In this document: positions 15,066 to 23,695 of the stretch, piece by piece
How the letters are laid out: each line of letters opens with the position of its first letter
Position numbering within the stretch: the stretch's first letter is position 1
Assembly: GCF_036227485.1 (NCBI RefSeq)
Contig: NZ_CP109479.1
Location: 4,588,001-4,652,000 of the forward strand
DNA length: 64,000 bases
Source of the DNA: Streptomyces sp. NBC_01451
GTDB lineage: Bacteria > Actinomycetota > Actinomycetes > Streptomycetales > Streptomycetaceae
Direction: 5' to 3'
Notes under the pieces: model-generated
Database searches by the model: none
Told to the model about the DNA's origin: nothing
Seen by the model: only the letters and a program-made list of their open reading frames with translations
Translations under genes and position numbers: made by a program

Positions 15066-17540
15066 ATGGCAACGACCACACCGGCCGGTGTGCGGGCGGC
15101 ACACGCCAAGCACGGGGGAGGCTCCCACGGCTCCGCCGACGGCGCGCCGATGTCGCACCGGCAGATCATGGAAGCGCTCACCGGGCTGCTGCTCGGCATG
15201 TTCGTCGCGATCCTGTCGTCGACGATCGTCTCCAACGCCCTGCCCGACATCATCAAGGACCTCGGCGGCGGCCAGAGCGCCTACACCTGGGTCGTGACCG
15301 CGTCGCTGCTCGCGATGACCGCGTCCACCCCGCTGTGGGGCAAGCTCGCCGACCTCTTCTCCAAGAAGCTGCTGATCCAGTTCGCGCTCGTCATCTTCGT
15401 GCTGGGCTCGGCCGCCGCCGGGCTCTCGCAGAACGCGGCCATGCTCATCGGCTTCCGTGCCGTGCAGGGCATCGGCATGGGCGGGCTGTCGGCTCTCGCC
15501 CAGATCATTCTCGCGGCGATGATCTCCCCGCGTGAGCGCGGACGCTACAACGGCTACCTCGGCGCCACCTTCGCGACCGCGATGGTCGGCGGCCCGCTGA
15601 TCGGCGGTGTCATCACCGACACCAGCTGGCTGGGCTGGCGCTGGTGCTTCTACGTCGGCGTGCCCTTCGCCGTCGTCGCCCTCATCGTGCTTCAGCGGAC
15701 CCTGCACCTGCCCGTCGTGAAGCGTCAGGCCAAGGTCGACTGGACCGGCGCCTTCTTCATCACCTCGGCCGTCTGCCTGCTGCTGGTCTGGGTCACCTTC
15801 GCCGGCGACAAGTACGACTGGGTGTCGTGGCAGACGTACGCGATGATCGGCGGCACGGTCGCGCTGCTCGGGCTCTTCGTCCTCGTCGAGTCGAAGGCCA
15901 GTGAGCCGATCATCCCGCTGCGGCTCTTCCGCAACCGCACGATCACCCTCGCCTCGCTCGCGTCGCTCTTCGTCGGCGTCGCGATGTTCGCGGGCACCAT
16001 CTTCTTCAGCCAGTACTTCCAGCTGGCCCGGGACAAGTCGCCGACCATGTCCGGCGTCATGACGATCCCGATGATCGGCGGCCTCTTCGTCGCCTCCACC
16101 GTCTCCGGCCAGGTCATCACCCGTACGGGACGCTGGAAGGCGTGGCTGCTCGCCGGCGGTGTGCTGGTGACGGCCGGTCTCGGTCTGCTCGGCACCCTGC
16201 GCTACGACACCCCCTACTGGCACGTCGCCATCTACATGGCGCTGCTCGGCCTCGGCGTCGGCATGATGATGCAGAACCTCGTGCTCTGCACCCAGAACCA
16301 GGTCTCCCCCTCCGACCTCGGCGTCGCCAGCTCGGTCGTCACCTTCTTCCGCTCCCTCGGCGGTGCGATCGGCGTCTCCGCGCTGGGCGCGGTCCTCAGT
16401 CACCGGATCACCGACCACCTCAAGGACGGTCTGGCGACCATCGACCCGAAGTACGCGTCGGCGCTGTCCGGTTCCACCTCCAACACCATCCCCGACCTCG
16501 ACGTGCTGCCCGCGCCGCTGCGCACGGTCATCGAGGGCGCGTACGGCCACGGCATCGGCGACGTCTTCCTCTACGCCGCCCCGGCCGCCCTGCTCGCGCT
16601 CGTCTTCTCCCTCTTCATCAAGGAGGTCCCGCTGCGGACCAAGGGCGCGCTGGCGCTGGCGGCAGAGGAGAACGGTGTCTCCTCCGCGACGGAGACCGTC
16701 GCCACGGCGGCCGGCCAGACTGCCGGGGTCGTCACGGCCGACGCGGCCGACGCGGCCGTCAACGAGCCGGCCCAGGGCGGGATTCCGGTACGCGGTCACG
16801 TCCGCGGTGCCGAGAGCGCGCCCGTTCCGCAGGCCGCCGTCACGCTGATCTCCCTCACCGGACGTCAGCTGGGCCTCGCGGTCACCCAGGGCGACGGCGC
16901 CTACGCGCTGGACGCGCCGGGCACGGGCTCGTACGTCGTGATCGCCTCGGCGGACGGGTTCCAGCCGCAGGCCTCGACCGTCGTCGTGAACGGCGAGCCG
17001 GTCGCGTACGACATCCTGCTCAGCGGCACCAGCGGGCTCAGCGGGCTGGTGCGGGGCTCCGAGACCGGGGTGCCCGTCAAGGACGCGATGGTGATCGTCA
17101 CCGATGTGCGCGGGGACGTGCTGGCCAGCGGGAACACCGGTGAGCAGGGCGAGTTCACGTTCGCCGAGCTGGTGCCGGGTGTCGTGACCGTCGCCGTGAA
17201 CGCCGCCGGGTACCGGCCGCGGGCGCTGCCCGTCGAGGTCGGCGGCACGGGGGTCACCCGGGTCGAGGTGGAACTGGCGTCCGGTGCGCACGTCCAGGGT
17301 GTCGTACGGGCGCCGCACGGGCCGCTCGGGGACGCGCGGGTCACGCTCGTCGACGCGGCGGGCAACGTGGTCGGCTCGGCGACGACGGGTGCGGACGGGG
17401 CGTACGCCTTCGCCGACCTGGACAGCGGCGAGTACACGGTCATCGCGACCGGCTACCCGCCGGTGGCCACCGCCCTGACCGTCACCGGCCGCGGCACCGA
17501 CGACCACGACATCGAACTCGCCCACCCGGGCGGGGAGTAA
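15066..17540 (+). CDS. 14-TM MFS exporter fused to three carboxypeptidase-regulatory-like domains
   Basis: Residues 35-525 form a DHA2 (EmrB/QacA) drug:H+ antiporter with motif A (LWGKLADLFSKKLLIQFALV) and motif C (GATFATAMVGGPLIGGVI). After a spacer, about 245 residues hold three Ig-like CarboxypepD_reg repeats, each with a V-x-D-A/x-G-N and G-x-Y-x-F/A-x-D/L pattern (SATTGADGAYAFADLDSGEY, SGNTGEQGEFTFAELVPGVV, TQGDGAYALDAPGTGSYV). Such a tail is uncommon on MFS pumps. By topology it should be cytoplasmic if the pump has 14 helices, although these beta domains are usually extracellular. Probably controlled by the MarR gene upstream and co-transcribed with the next gene, which begins with the same kind of domain. 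Confidence 0.85.
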   Translation: MATTTPAGVRAAHAKHGGGSHGSADGAPMSHRQIMEALTGLLLGMFVAILSSTIVSNALPDIIKDLGGGQSAYTWVVTASLLAMTASTPLWGKLADLFSKKLLIQFALVIFVLGSAAAGLSQNAAMLIGFRAVQGIGMGGLSALAQIILAAMISPRERGRYNGYLGATFATAMVGGPLIGGVITDTSWLGWRWCFYVGVPFAVVALIVLQRTLHLPVVKRQAKVDWTGAFFITSAVCLLLVWVTFAGDKYDWVSWQTYAMIGGTVALLGLFVLVESKASEPIIPLRLFRNRTITLASLASLFVGVAMFAGTIFFSQYFQLARDKSPTMSGVMTIPMIGGLFVASTVSGQVITRTGRWKAWLLAGGVLVTAGLGLLGTLRYDTPYWHVAIYMALLGLGVGMMMQNLVLCTQNQVSPSDLGVASSVVTFFRSLGGAIGVSALGAVLSHRITDHLKDGLATIDPKYASALSGSTSNTIPDLDVLPAPLRTVIEGAYGHGIGDVFLYAAPAALLALVFSLFIKEVPLRTKGALALAAEENGVSSATETVATAAGQTAGVVTADAADAAVNEPAQGGIPVRGHVRGAESAPVPQAAVTLISLTGRQLGLAVTQGDGAYALDAPGTGSYVVIASADGFQPQASTVVVNGEPVAYDILLSGTSGLSGLVRGSETGVPVKDAMVIVTDVRGDVLASGNTGEQGEFTFAELVPGVVTVAVNAAGYRPRALPVEVGGTGVTRVEVELASGAHVQGVVRAPHGPLGDARVTLVDAAGNVVGSATTGADGAYAFADLDSGEYTVIATGYPPVATALTVTGRGTDDHDIELAHPGGE

Positions 17541-17555
17541 CGGGAGTTGCGGGAC

Positions 17556-18395
17556 ATGACAGGCGTCACAGGGCTGAGCGCGCGGGTTCGTACGCGGGAC
17601 GGGTGGGCCGTGTCGCACGCCGTCGTCACCGTGACCGACGCGACCGGGCAGCAGGTGGTGCGGGCCGGGGCCGACACGGACGGGGTCGTGCGCGACACGA
17701 CACCGCTCGCGCCCGGCGCCTACACCGTGATCGTGACGGCCGTCGGGTACGCGCCCGCCGCGTCGACCGCCATCGTCACGGGGAGCGGGCGCGGCGAGGT
17801 CGGGACCGTCACCCTCGCCCGGCTCGGCGGCGGCGCCGAACTGCCGCCGCCGGGGCCGTGGACCGTCGACCCGGCCCACTCCTCCGTCGCGGCCGTCGCC
17901 CGGCACCTGGGCATCTCCAGCGTGCACGGGCGGTTCACCGAGTTCAGGGCGACGATCGGGATCGCGCCGGACGAGGTCGCCAAGTCCCGGGTGGAGGCGG
18001 TCATTTCGGCGGCTTCCATCGACACGGGCAATGGCACGCGGGACCGGCATCTGCGGTCCGCGGACTTCCTGGACGTGGACACCTTCCCCGAGATCACGTT
18101 CCACTCGACGGGTCTCACCCCGGCCGCCGGTCCCGACCGCTGGACCGTCCACGGCGAGCTGAGCATGCGCGGTGTCGTACGGCCGGTCGACCTCGACCTC
18201 GCCTACCTCGGCACCGGCGCCGACCCCTGGGGCGGCACACGGGCCGCGTTCCGCGCGACGACGGAGCTGCGCCGCGCGGACTTCGCCATGAACTACAACC
18301 AGGTGGTGCAGGCGGGGATCGCGGCGATCGGTACGACCTTGAAGGTCGAGATCGAGATCCAGGCCGTGCGGGGGGACGCGCTGCCGCAGCCGTAG
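17556..18395 (+). CDS. YceI-family protein with N-terminal carboxypeptidase-regulatory-like domain
   Basis: Residues 1-85 are one more CarboxypepD_reg-like repeat (VVTVTDATGQQVVRAGADTD, then LAPGAYTVIVTAVGYAPAAS). Residues 95-279 are a YceI lipocalin-like domain: WTVDPAHSSVAAVARHLGIS, the HGRFTEF and SIDTGNGTRDRHLRSADFLD motifs, and FPEITFHSTG. YceI proteins bind isoprenoid or other amphiphilic ligands. No signal peptide is visible, so it may be cytoplasmic. ATG 17556 has GGGAG nine bases upstream. Its first domain looks derived from the tail of the MFS protein, and the two genes are only about 15 bp apart. Confidence 0.85.
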   Translation: MTGVTGLSARVRTRDGWAVSHAVVTVTDATGQQVVRAGADTDGVVRDTTPLAPGAYTVIVTAVGYAPAASTAIVTGSGRGEVGTVTLARLGGGAELPPPGPWTVDPAHSSVAAVARHLGISSVHGRFTEFRATIGIAPDEVAKSRVEAVISAASIDTGNGTRDRHLRSADFLDVDTFPEITFHSTGLTPAAGPDRWTVHGELSMRGVVRPVDLDLAYLGTGADPWGGTRAAFRATTELRRADFAMNYNQVVQAGIAAIGTTLKVEIEIQAVRGDALPQP

Positions 18396-18425
18396 GAACG
18401 GCACCGCGCGAACTACGCTTCCCGT

Positions 18426-18899
18426 ATGGCACCGAACATCGCTACGAACACCGTCGTGTCCCTGGCCGAGCTGCTCGACTTCGTACGGCCCCGGCACCGG
18501 GCGATCCTCCTCACCCGGCGTGCGGACGGGTCCCCCCAGGCCTCACCGCTGACCTGCGGGGTCGACGACTCGGGGCGGGTCGTCATGTCGACGTACCCCG
18601 AGCGCGCCAAGACGCGCAACGCCAAGCGGGACGAGCGCGTCAGCCTCCTTGTGCTGAGCGACGAGTGGAACGGGCCGTGGGTCCAGATCGACGGCACGGC
18701 GGAGGTCATCGACTCCCCGGACTCGGTCGAGCCGCTCGTGGAGTACTTCCGGAACATCTCCGGTGAGCACCCGGACTGGGACGAGTACCGCACGGCGATG
18801 GTCAAGCAGGGCAAGTCGATCATCCGGGTCACGCCGGAGAAGTGGGGGCCGGTGGCCACGGGCGGGTTCCCGGCGCGGCTGGTGACCGAGGAGGCGTAG
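18426..18899 (+). CDS. PPOX-class F420-dependent oxidoreductase-like protein
   Basis: The 157-aa product has the split-barrel flavin/F420-binding pattern: HRAILLTRRADGSPQASPLT, VVMSTYPERAKTRNAKRDER and WVQIDGTAEVIDSPD. In actinobacteria such proteins reduce diverse substrates using F420H2. The motifs K-x-x-N and the length (about 140-160 aa) fit the class. It is about 30 bp downstream of the YceI gene on the same strand and may be co-transcribed. Cofactor choice (F420 versus FMN) cannot be settled by eye. Confidence 0.8.
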   Translation: MAPNIATNTVVSLAELLDFVRPRHRAILLTRRADGSPQASPLTCGVDDSGRVVMSTYPERAKTRNAKRDERVSLLVLSDEWNGPWVQIDGTAEVIDSPDSVEPLVEYFRNISGEHPDWDEYRTAMVKQGKSIIRVTPEKWGPVATGGFPARLVTEEA

Positions 18900-18945
18900 G
18901 CAGGCAGGAAGTAGGAGGCGGGGGCGGGAGGTGTGCGGGAGCCGT

Positions 18946-19725
18946 TCAGGACCTCGCCACCATCGCCTCGATGCCCGCCACCAGCAGCTCCAGGGCGAAG
19001 TCGAAGTCGCGCTCGCGCATCTCCTCCACGGTGCCGCCGCCCCGCGCCGCCATCATGTCCGCCGACTCCTGGATGAACTCGGCGGTCTCCGGGGCGGACC
19101 CGACGGCGCTCATGGCGTGCTGGAAGTAGGCGTCCTGGGTCATGCCGGCGTCCGCGCAGCGGGCGATGAAGTGGCCCTCGACCGTGCCGAATCCGTACAC
19201 GAACTGGAAGACGGCGGCGATGGCACCCGTGAGGCCCCGCGCGGGCAGGCCGGTACGGCGCAGGACGCGCTGGACGGCACGTGAGAAGGCCTGCGAGTGC
19301 GGGCCGATGTTGAGGTAGGTCCCGGCGAGCGGCGACACCCAGGGGTGGCGGACCAGCAGGGCGCGGTACTCGCCGGCCAGCATGCGCAACTGGTCGCGCC
19401 AGTCCTCGTCGTCGGCGGCCGGGCCCGGGTGCGGATCCGGCAGGCGCAGTTCGGCGGAGGCCGCGTCGAGGGCGAGTTCGAGCAGGTCGTCCTTGGTGTC
19501 CACGTACCAGTAGACCGACATCGCCGTGACGTTCAGCTCGGCCGCGAGACGCCGCATCGAGAACTTGGCCAGCCCCTCCGCGTCCAGCAGCCGGACGGTC
19601 ACCTCGGTGATCCGGTCCCGGTCCAGCCCGGACGGCTGCCCGGCGCGGCCACCGCCCCCTCGGCGCACGGCCTTGCCGTCCAGCCAGACGCTGGTCCGCG
19701 CCGGCCGTTCAACTGCCCTCACCAT
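18946..19725 (-). CDS. TetR-family regulator (TetR_C type)
   Basis: The 259-aa protein has an N-terminal HTH (VTVRLLDAEGLAKFSMRRLA, AELNVTAMSVYWYVDTKDDL) and a long C-terminal ligand domain of the TetR/AcrR class. ATG 19725 follows GGGAGG with a six-base spacer. It lies on the same strand 128 bp downstream of an MFS exporter gene and probably controls it. Its own position after the exporter means it may be co-transcribed with it, giving feedback. The ligand is unknown. Confidence 0.85.
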   Translation of the reverse strand: MVRAVERPARTSVWLDGKAVRRGGGGRAGQPSGLDRDRITEVTVRLLDAEGLAKFSMRRLAAELNVTAMSVYWYVDTKDDLLELALDAASAELRLPDPHPGPAADDEDWRDQLRMLAGEYRALLVRHPWVSPLAGTYLNIGPHSQAFSRAVQRVLRRTGLPARGLTGAIAAVFQFVYGFGTVEGHFIARCADAGMTQDAYFQHAMSAVGSAPETAEFIQESADMMAARGGGTVEEMRERDFDFALELLVAGIEAMVARS

Positions 19726-19783
19726 GGCGCGCCTCCCGATACATACGTCCGCTTGCAAGGATGCCAGGCCGCGGCCGACCTAA

Positions 19784-19809
19784 GGGGCGCGGGGAACCGC
19801 GCGACCAGC
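19784..19809. repeat. Common Streptomyces intergenic hairpin element
   Basis: GGGGCGCGGGGAACCGCGCG followed by ACCAGCC matches, from memory, a short hairpin element scattered in hundreds of streptomycete intergenic regions. GCGCGG pairs with CCGCGC around GGAA. It likely ends or attenuates transcripts between the exporter and the TetR gene. Confidence 0.6.
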
Positions 19810-19853
19810 CACAGACTGCCCGCAGCCGCACAACAAGCCGAACCCCCGGGTTC

Positions 19854-21344
19854 CTAGGCGGCAGTCACCCGCTCAGCCCTGCGCAACAACACCGCGGCGA
19901 CCACCCCACCGAGCAGCACCGCTCCCGCCCCCACCAACTGACTGGTCTCCAGGCCGGAGGCGAACGCCCGCGTGATCCGCGCCCTCTCCGCCGCCGACCC
20001 CGCCTCCGCCAACGCGCCCGGCAGGGACACCGCGGCGACAGAGATCAGCGCCGCGAACCGCGAGTTCAGGACGGCGCCGAGCACCGCGACGCCCAGCCCC
20101 TGCCCGAACTCCGCCACCGTGCCGTTGATCCCCGCCCCGACGCCCGCCTTCTCCGGCGGGATCGAGCTCATGATCGCGTGGGCCATCGCCGGGCTGGCCA
20201 CCGCGGCCCCCGTACCGATGAGCAGCAGGCCCAGCAACGTACCCGCGTAACCGCCGGAGGCGACCGTCGCGATCGAGACGAGGCCCGCCGACATCGCCGT
20301 CATGCCCAGCCCGACGGCGAGCGGGGTACCGAGCCCGGCCGACCATCTCGCCGCCACACCGGTGAAGTTGAGGGCCACGATGGCGAGCGCGAGCGGCGCC
20401 GTCCGCAGCCCGGCCTCCAGTGGGCCGTATCCGAGCACGAACTGCATGTGCTGGGTGAGCAGGAAGAGCGACCCGCCCATCCCGAACGTGATCAGCACCG
20501 CGCCCGAGACCGCCCCCGTGAACCGCCGGTTCCCGAAGAAGTGCGTGTCGAGCATGGGGTACGGGATCCGGTTCTCCCAGTACGCGAAGGCACCCAGGAC
20601 CACGACCGCGACGGCCGCCGGCACCAGTACCCGGCCGGACGTCCAGCCGTGCTCGGGCCCGGAGATGATCGCGAACACGAGCGAGGACATGCCGATCGTG
20701 GAGAGCAGGGCGCCCAGCAGGTCCGGGCGGTCGCCGGTCGGGTTCCTGGACTCGGGTACGAGGGCCACGACCGCCACCAGTCCCACCGCCGCGACGGGGA
20801 GGTTGATGAGGAAGATCGCGCCCCACCAGAAGTGGTTCAGCATGAAACCGCCGAGGAGCGGGCCGGTCGCGAAACCCAGTGAGTTCACCGCGGCCCAGAT
20901 GCCGATGGCCCTCGGCTGTTCCTCGGGCGTGAAGATCTGCATCGCCACGGCGAGAGTGGTCGTCATCAGCAGTGCGCCGCCGACGCCCATTCCGGCGCGG
21001 GCGGCGATCAACTGGCCGGTGCTGTCGGCCAGTCCGGCGATCAGCGAGCCGACGCCGAACAGAACCAGCCCCGCGATCAGCATCTTCTTGCGGCCGTAGC
21101 GGTCGGCCGCGCTGCCGGCGGTGAGCAGCAGGCCCGACTGGACCAGCGAGTACGCGTTGATCATCCACTGGATGTCGGAGGTACCGGCGCCCAACTCCCG
21201 GGTGAGGGAGGGGATCGCGACGTTCAGGACGGTGTTGTCGAGCAGCACGGTGAGCTGCGCGAGACAGATGACACCGAGGATCAGCCAGCGCTGGGGGTGC
21301 CCCTGAGCCTGGTCCGGGAGGGTGTCCTGGGGGGACGTAGACAT
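19854..21344 (-). CDS. MFS drug exporter, DHA2/EmrB type (14 TM)
   Basis: The 496-aa membrane protein has DHA2 hallmarks: NTVLNVAIPSLTRELGAGTS in helix 1, AGSAADRYGRKKMLIAGLVL (motif A), and LGFATGPLLGGFMLNHFWWG (motif C). It would export drugs using the proton gradient. ATG 21344 begins MSTSPQDTLPDQ; a 38-bp inverted repeat starts one base upstream of it, leaving no room for a ribosome-binding site, so translation may be leaderless. The TetR gene downstream is its likely regulator. Confidence 0.85.
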   Translation of the reverse strand: MSTSPQDTLPDQAQGHPQRWLILGVICLAQLTVLLDNTVLNVAIPSLTRELGAGTSDIQWMINAYSLVQSGLLLTAGSAADRYGRKKMLIAGLVLFGVGSLIAGLADSTGQLIAARAGMGVGGALLMTTTLAVAMQIFTPEEQPRAIGIWAAVNSLGFATGPLLGGFMLNHFWWGAIFLINLPVAAVGLVAVVALVPESRNPTGDRPDLLGALLSTIGMSSLVFAIISGPEHGWTSGRVLVPAAVAVVVLGAFAYWENRIPYPMLDTHFFGNRRFTGAVSGAVLITFGMGGSLFLLTQHMQFVLGYGPLEAGLRTAPLALAIVALNFTGVAARWSAGLGTPLAVGLGMTAMSAGLVSIATVASGGYAGTLLGLLLIGTGAAVASPAMAHAIMSSIPPEKAGVGAGINGTVAEFGQGLGVAVLGAVLNSRFAALISVAAVSLPGALAEAGSAAERARITRAFASGLETSQLVGAGAVLLGGVVAAVLLRRAERVTAA

Positions 21345-21382
21345 GTTGTACACCGTAGAACAGTTCCTGTACGGCGTACAAC
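21345..21382. promoter_or_regulatory. Operator overlapping the exporter start
   Basis: GTTGTACACCGTA (21345-21357) and TACGGCGTACAAC (21370-21382) form a 13-bp inverted repeat with one mismatch and a 12-base spacer, abutting the ATG. A TetR-type dimer bound here would block the promoter of the exporter gene. Confidence 0.7.
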
Positions 21383-21383
21383 A

Positions 21384-21425
21384 GACAAAAAATGGTGCCC
21401 CGGAGCGATCTAGCTCCGGGGCACC
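21384..21425 (-). terminator. Rho-independent terminator of the glycosyltransferase operon
   Basis: GGTGCCCCGGAGC and GCTCCGGGGCACC (21394-21425) form a perfect 13-bp stem with loop GATCTA. On the minus strand it is followed by ATTTTTTGTC, an intrinsic terminator. Confidence 0.9.
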
Positions 21426-21439
21426 GCCAGGCAGAACGG

Positions 21440-23695
21440 TCAGCTGCCGGCCGTCGGCTGGGTCAGGTCGTAGAAGGTGGCCGAACCGACCGTCACCTTC
21501 TTGAAGTTGCTCTCGACCCACGAGCTGATCTGGGACGACGTGCTCGTCGTGCTGCTGCCGCCCATACCGCCGCCGGAGCCGCTGGAGATGAAGTAGTGGA
21601 TCTTGCCGTCCGCCACGTACTTCTTGAACTCGGCCAGCGTCGGGGACGGGTCGGTGCCGTTGAAGCCGCCGATCGCCATCACCGGGTCGCCGGTGGAGAG
21701 CTGGTAACTCGCCGCGTTCTGGGCGCCGATGGCCGCCGCGGCCCAGGTGTAGTCATCGGCGTTCTTCTCCAGCAGGGCCTTGGCCTCGCTGGTGACGCTG
21801 GCGCCGTTGAGCAGACCGCCCACGCCACCGCCGCCGCCCATACCGCCACCGTCACCGGTCTGGCCGCCGGGGCCACCCTGCTGGGTGTTCCCGTTGCCCT
21901 GCTGCTGGTTGCCCTGGCTGTTGTTGCCGCCGCCGGGGAAGCCACCGCCGTTGCCGCCGGTCGGGGGCTGGCCCATGCCGCCGCCCTGGGTGTTGCCGTT
22001 GCCGTTCTGCTGACCCTGCTGGCCGCCCATACCGCCGCCACCAGGACCGCCGCCCATTCCGCCACCGCCGCCGCCGAACCCACCGCGACCGCCCGCCACA
22101 GACGGACCCGCCGTGACGATCGAGCCGGTGTGCCCCTCATTGAGGGTGGTCAGGGAGTACGCGGCCGGACCCGCCAGCGCCGTGACGAAGCTCAACCCGA
22201 CTACAGCCAGGGCGAGTTGACGCCCGAGATGGTTGACGAAGATGAGCCCGAGCGCGGCCGTCAGACCGCCCACCAGCACCAGCCACTTCAGCCAGGGCAG
22301 GTAGTCGGAGGAACGGTTGAGGAGGACGTACCCCCAGACCGCGGTGGCCGTCGTGGCAGCCGCGAGCGTCAGCGACGCCCACAGCTTGTCCCGCTCCTGC
22401 CAGAGCTGGGCCGCACCCATGCCGACGAGCGGCGCGATGTAGGGGGCGAGGGCGACGGTGTAGTAGTCGTGGAAGATGCCCTGCATGTAGCTGAAGATCA
22501 CCATGGTGATCAGCAGCGAGCCGCCCCAGAGGAGGAGCCCGGCGCGGGTGGCGTCCGTGCGCCTGGCCCTGCGGCCGGCCCAGATCGCCGCGACGAACAG
22601 GATCAGCGCGGCCGGGATCAGCCAGGAGATCTGGCCGCCGCTGCCGGAGGTGAACATCCGGTCCCAGCCGGTCTCGCCCCACATTCCGGTGCCGCCTCCG
22701 CCGCCACCACCGCCGACGCTGCCGGTCTCCTCGCCGTTGATACGGCCAAGTCCGTTGTAGCCGAAGGTCAGTTCAAGGAAGGAGTTGTTCTGCGAGCCGC
22801 CGATGTAGGGGCGCGAGGACGCCGGCCACAGCTCGACGATCGCGACCCACCAGCCGCCCGCGACGATCATCGCGAGCCCGGCGGCCAGTACCTGTCCGAT
22901 GCGCCTGCGGACACTGGTCGGCGCGAAGATCACGTACACCAGCGCCAGCACGGGCAGGATCAGGAAGGCCTGGAGCGTCTTGACCAGGAAGGCGAAACCG
23001 ATCGCCGTACCCGCCCACACCAGCCACTTCGTCTCGGCCTTCTCCATGGCGCGCTGGGTGCAGTAGACCGCGGTGGCCATGAGGAGCGCGAGGAGCGCGT
23101 CCGGGTTGTTGAAGCGGAACATCAGCACGGCGACGGGCGTCAGCGCGAAGACCGCCATCGTGAGGAACCCGGCCGTGGCACTGAACCGGCGCCGCACGGA
23201 CGCGTACAGCACACCCGCCGTGGCGACGGCCATCAGGACCTGCGGGAACAGGATCGCGAAGGAGTTGAGGCCGAAGATCCTGACCGACAGCGACATCGGC
23301 CACAGGGAGGCCGGGGGCTTGTCGACGGTGATGGCGTTGGCCGAGTCGAGCGAGCCGAAGAAGAACGCCTTCCAGGACTGGCTGCCTGCCTGAACCGCCG
23401 CCGAGTAGAAGGAGTTGGCGTATCCGGAGGCGGTCAGGTTCCAGGTGTAGAGCGCGCCGATCACCAGCAGTGTGGCGAGGAACGCGGGCCGCACCCACCG
23501 GTGGTCCTCGGGCCGTCCGCGCCACAGTCTGTGTACGAAGGGCTGCTTGGGCTCACCGGACGAGGGCGCCGGCACGGCCGTCTCGGGAACGACTGTCTGC
23601 TGTACGGCAGTCGACTCCGGCGGCGGATAGAAGGGGCTCGCACCCCCCGGCCCCGAGGGGCCCGAATGGGTCGTCTGGTCGAAGTGAGTGGTCAT
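21440..23695 (-). CDS. GT39/ArnT-like membrane glycosyltransferase with glycine-rich insert
   Basis: The 751-aa protein has about 11-12 membrane helices and the ArnT/PMT-type first loop motif TVDKPPASLWPMS with the probable catalytic aspartate, so it should use a polyprenyl-phosphate sugar and act at the outer face of the membrane. After the last helix come about 110 residues very rich in Gly, Gln, Asn and Met (about 540-650) and a final globular domain (DYTWAAAAIGAQNAASYQLS). The gly-rich block and a second short one (SVGGGGGGGG near residue 330) are low-complexity insertions. It overlaps the upstream GT2 gene by ATGA and is probably supplied by it with polyprenyl-linked sugar. Confidence 0.85.
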   Translation of the reverse strand: MTTHFDQTTHSGPSGPGGASPFYPPPESTAVQQTVVPETAVPAPSSGEPKQPFVHRLWRGRPEDHRWVRPAFLATLLVIGALYTWNLTASGYANSFYSAAVQAGSQSWKAFFFGSLDSANAITVDKPPASLWPMSLSVRIFGLNSFAILFPQVLMAVATAGVLYASVRRRFSATAGFLTMAVFALTPVAVLMFRFNNPDALLALLMATAVYCTQRAMEKAETKWLVWAGTAIGFAFLVKTLQAFLILPVLALVYVIFAPTSVRRRIGQVLAAGLAMIVAGGWWVAIVELWPASSRPYIGGSQNNSFLELTFGYNGLGRINGEETGSVGGGGGGGGTGMWGETGWDRMFTSGSGGQISWLIPAALILFVAAIWAGRRARRTDATRAGLLLWGGSLLITMVIFSYMQGIFHDYYTVALAPYIAPLVGMGAAQLWQERDKLWASLTLAAATTATAVWGYVLLNRSSDYLPWLKWLVLVGGLTAALGLIFVNHLGRQLALAVVGLSFVTALAGPAAYSLTTLNEGHTGSIVTAGPSVAGGRGGFGGGGGGMGGGPGGGGMGGQQGQQNGNGNTQGGGMGQPPTGGNGGGFPGGGNNSQGNQQQGNGNTQQGGPGGQTGDGGGMGGGGGVGGLLNGASVTSEAKALLEKNADDYTWAAAAIGAQNAASYQLSTGDPVMAIGGFNGTDPSPTLAEFKKYVADGKIHYFISSGSGGGMGGSSTTSTSSQISSWVESNFKKVTVGSATFYDLTQPTAGS

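Noticed and set aside
15063..18497. Minus-strand 1,144-codon open frame opposite the MFS/YceI genes
   Set aside because: Shadow of high-GC genes; runs of Asp, Arg, Gly and His with no domain, and the plus-strand genes are certain.
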